A stretch of 6,316 nt of DNA, from the NCBI GenBank assembly GCA_023414985.1, contig JAEZLY010000007.1:1-6316 (forward strand). Reading direction: 5' to 3'. Positions within the stretch are counted from its first letter, which is position 1. The number at the start of each line of letters is the position of its first letter. The position numbers and the translations under genes are program-made. The DNA comes from Bacillota bacterium. GTDB lineage: Bacteria > Bacillota > Clostridia > Lachnospirales > Lachnospiraceae. This document shows, in pieces, positions 5,533 to 6,316 of this stretch. The notes beneath the pieces were generated by a model. That model searched no databases and was not told the origin of the DNA. It was given only the letters and a program-made list of their open reading frames with translations.

Positions 5533-6316
5533 TGGCAAAAGGAAGATTTGGAATACATGGCGGGCAATATGTACCCGAGACCTTAATGAATGCCTTAAAT
5601 GAGCTGGAAGAAGCTTATAAACACTATAAACAGGATCCGGAGTTCAATCGGGAACTGGAGGATTTATTCAAAAATTATGCAGGCAGGCCATCCCTACTGT
5701 ACTACGCAAAAAAAATGACGGAGGATCTGGGTGGAGCAAAGATTTATCTGAAGAGAGAGGATTTGAACCATACCGGCTCCCATAAGATCAATAATGTACT
5801 TGGACAGGTACTGCTGGCAAAGAAGATGGGCAAGACCAGAGTAATTGCAGAGACGGGAGCAGGTCAGCATGGTGTGGCTACCGCTACAGCAGCAGCTCTG
5901 CTTGGTCTGGAATGTGAGATCTTTATGGGGAAGGAGGATACCGAGCGTCAGGCCTTGAATGTATTTCGTATGGAACTGCTGGGTGCCAAAGTACACGCGG
6001 TAACCTCGGGAACCCAGACCTTGAAGGATGCTGTAAATGAAACCATGCGTGAGTGGACGAAACAGGTGGAAGATACCCACTATGTTCTTGGGTCAGTTAT
6101 GGGACCATATCCATTCCCGATGATTGTACGTGATTTTCAGAGCGTCATCGGCAAAGAAGTAAAGGAACAGATGCTTCAGCTGGAGGGGAAACTCCCGGAT
6201 GCACTTCTGGCCTGTGTCGGCGGAGGCAGCAATGCTATGGGGCTGTTCTATGATTTCATAGAAGAGAAGTCGGTTCGCCTCATCGGCTGCGAAGCTGCCG
6301 GACACGGTGTAGACAC
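5532..6316 (+). CDS. trpB: tryptophan synthase beta chain TrpB, N-terminal two thirds (cut by window edge)
   Basis: TrpB is the PLP enzyme that condenses indole with L-serine; with TrpA it forms an alpha2beta2 complex that channels indole. There are 261 complete codons, out of about 390-400 expected, and the frame stays open to the window end. It starts MAKGRFGIHGGQYVPETL. KREDLNHTGSHKINN holds the PLP lysine K85, E107 in AETGAGQHG is the catalytic glutamate, and GGGSN (230-234) is the PLP phosphate loop. All three are offset by two from Salmonella TrpB numbering. The sequence resembles the TrpA-partnered TrpB1 type. GAGGAG (5517-5522) lies 9 nt before the ATG, inside the end of trpF, and the stop/start overlap suggests coupling. 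trpA is expected beyond the window. Confidence 0.97.
   Translation, partial: MAKGRFGIHGGQYVPETLMNALNELEEAYKHYKQDPEFNRELEDLFKNYAGRPSLLYYAKKMTEDLGGAKIYLKREDLNHTGSHKINNVLGQVLLAKKMGKTRVIAETGAGQHGVATATAAALLGLECEIFMGKEDTERQALNVFRMELLGAKVHAVTSGTQTLKDAVNETMREWTKQVEDTHYVLGSVMGPYPFPMIVRDFQSVIGKEVKEQMLQLEGKLPDALLACVGGGSNAMGLFYDFIEEKSVRLIGCEAAGHGVD

Noticed and set aside
5694..6305. Minus-strand open frames of 128 and 70 residues opposite trpB
   Set aside because: They are shadows of trpB, which keeps its catalytic residues; they have no family resemblance or ribosome binding sites.

Overview
The window is a conventional stretch of a Bacillota chromosome, most likely a clostridium of Lachnospiraceae type. 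This placement is inferred from the T-box leader, the strong purine-rich Shine-Dalgarno sites, the moderately AT-rich base composition and the gene order trpE-G-D-C-F-B. No species can be named from the sequence alone.

Layout: positions 1-251 carry the N-terminal half of purE on the minus strand, cut by the window edge. Positions 252-448 are a divergent intergenic region with a well-formed minus-strand promoter for purE. A strong extended -10 promoter at 449-478 then fires rightward into a leader of about 400 nt. Most of that leader (about 485-768) is a T-box riboswitch whose specifier codon reads UGG (Trp). Its antiterminator and intrinsic terminator can both be drawn base by base. A short stretch with an imperfect direct repeat (760-830) follows before trpE.

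The rest is the trp operon on the plus strand: trpE (892-2352), trpG (2436-3017), trpD (3014-4021), trpC (4040-4858), trpF (4918-5532) and the first two thirds of trpB (5532 to the window end). trpA is expected next but lies outside. Together these enzymes convert chorismate to tryptophan: TrpE/TrpG make anthranilate, TrpD adds phosphoribose, TrpF isomerises, TrpC closes the indole ring, and TrpB (with TrpA) joins indole to serine. All six genes are intact where visible and keep the key catalytic residues checked. Control is two-layered: uncharged tRNA-Trp sensed by the T-box leader, and feedback inhibition of TrpE through its LLES-x10-S tryptophan site.

I found no mobile element, CRISPR array, RNA gene or unknown gene. 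The most interesting points are in the leader: the discriminator-facing base of the T-box, and the repeat with competing hairpins just after the terminator. Two nested start sites of trpG and the near absence of Trp codons in the operon are smaller points.
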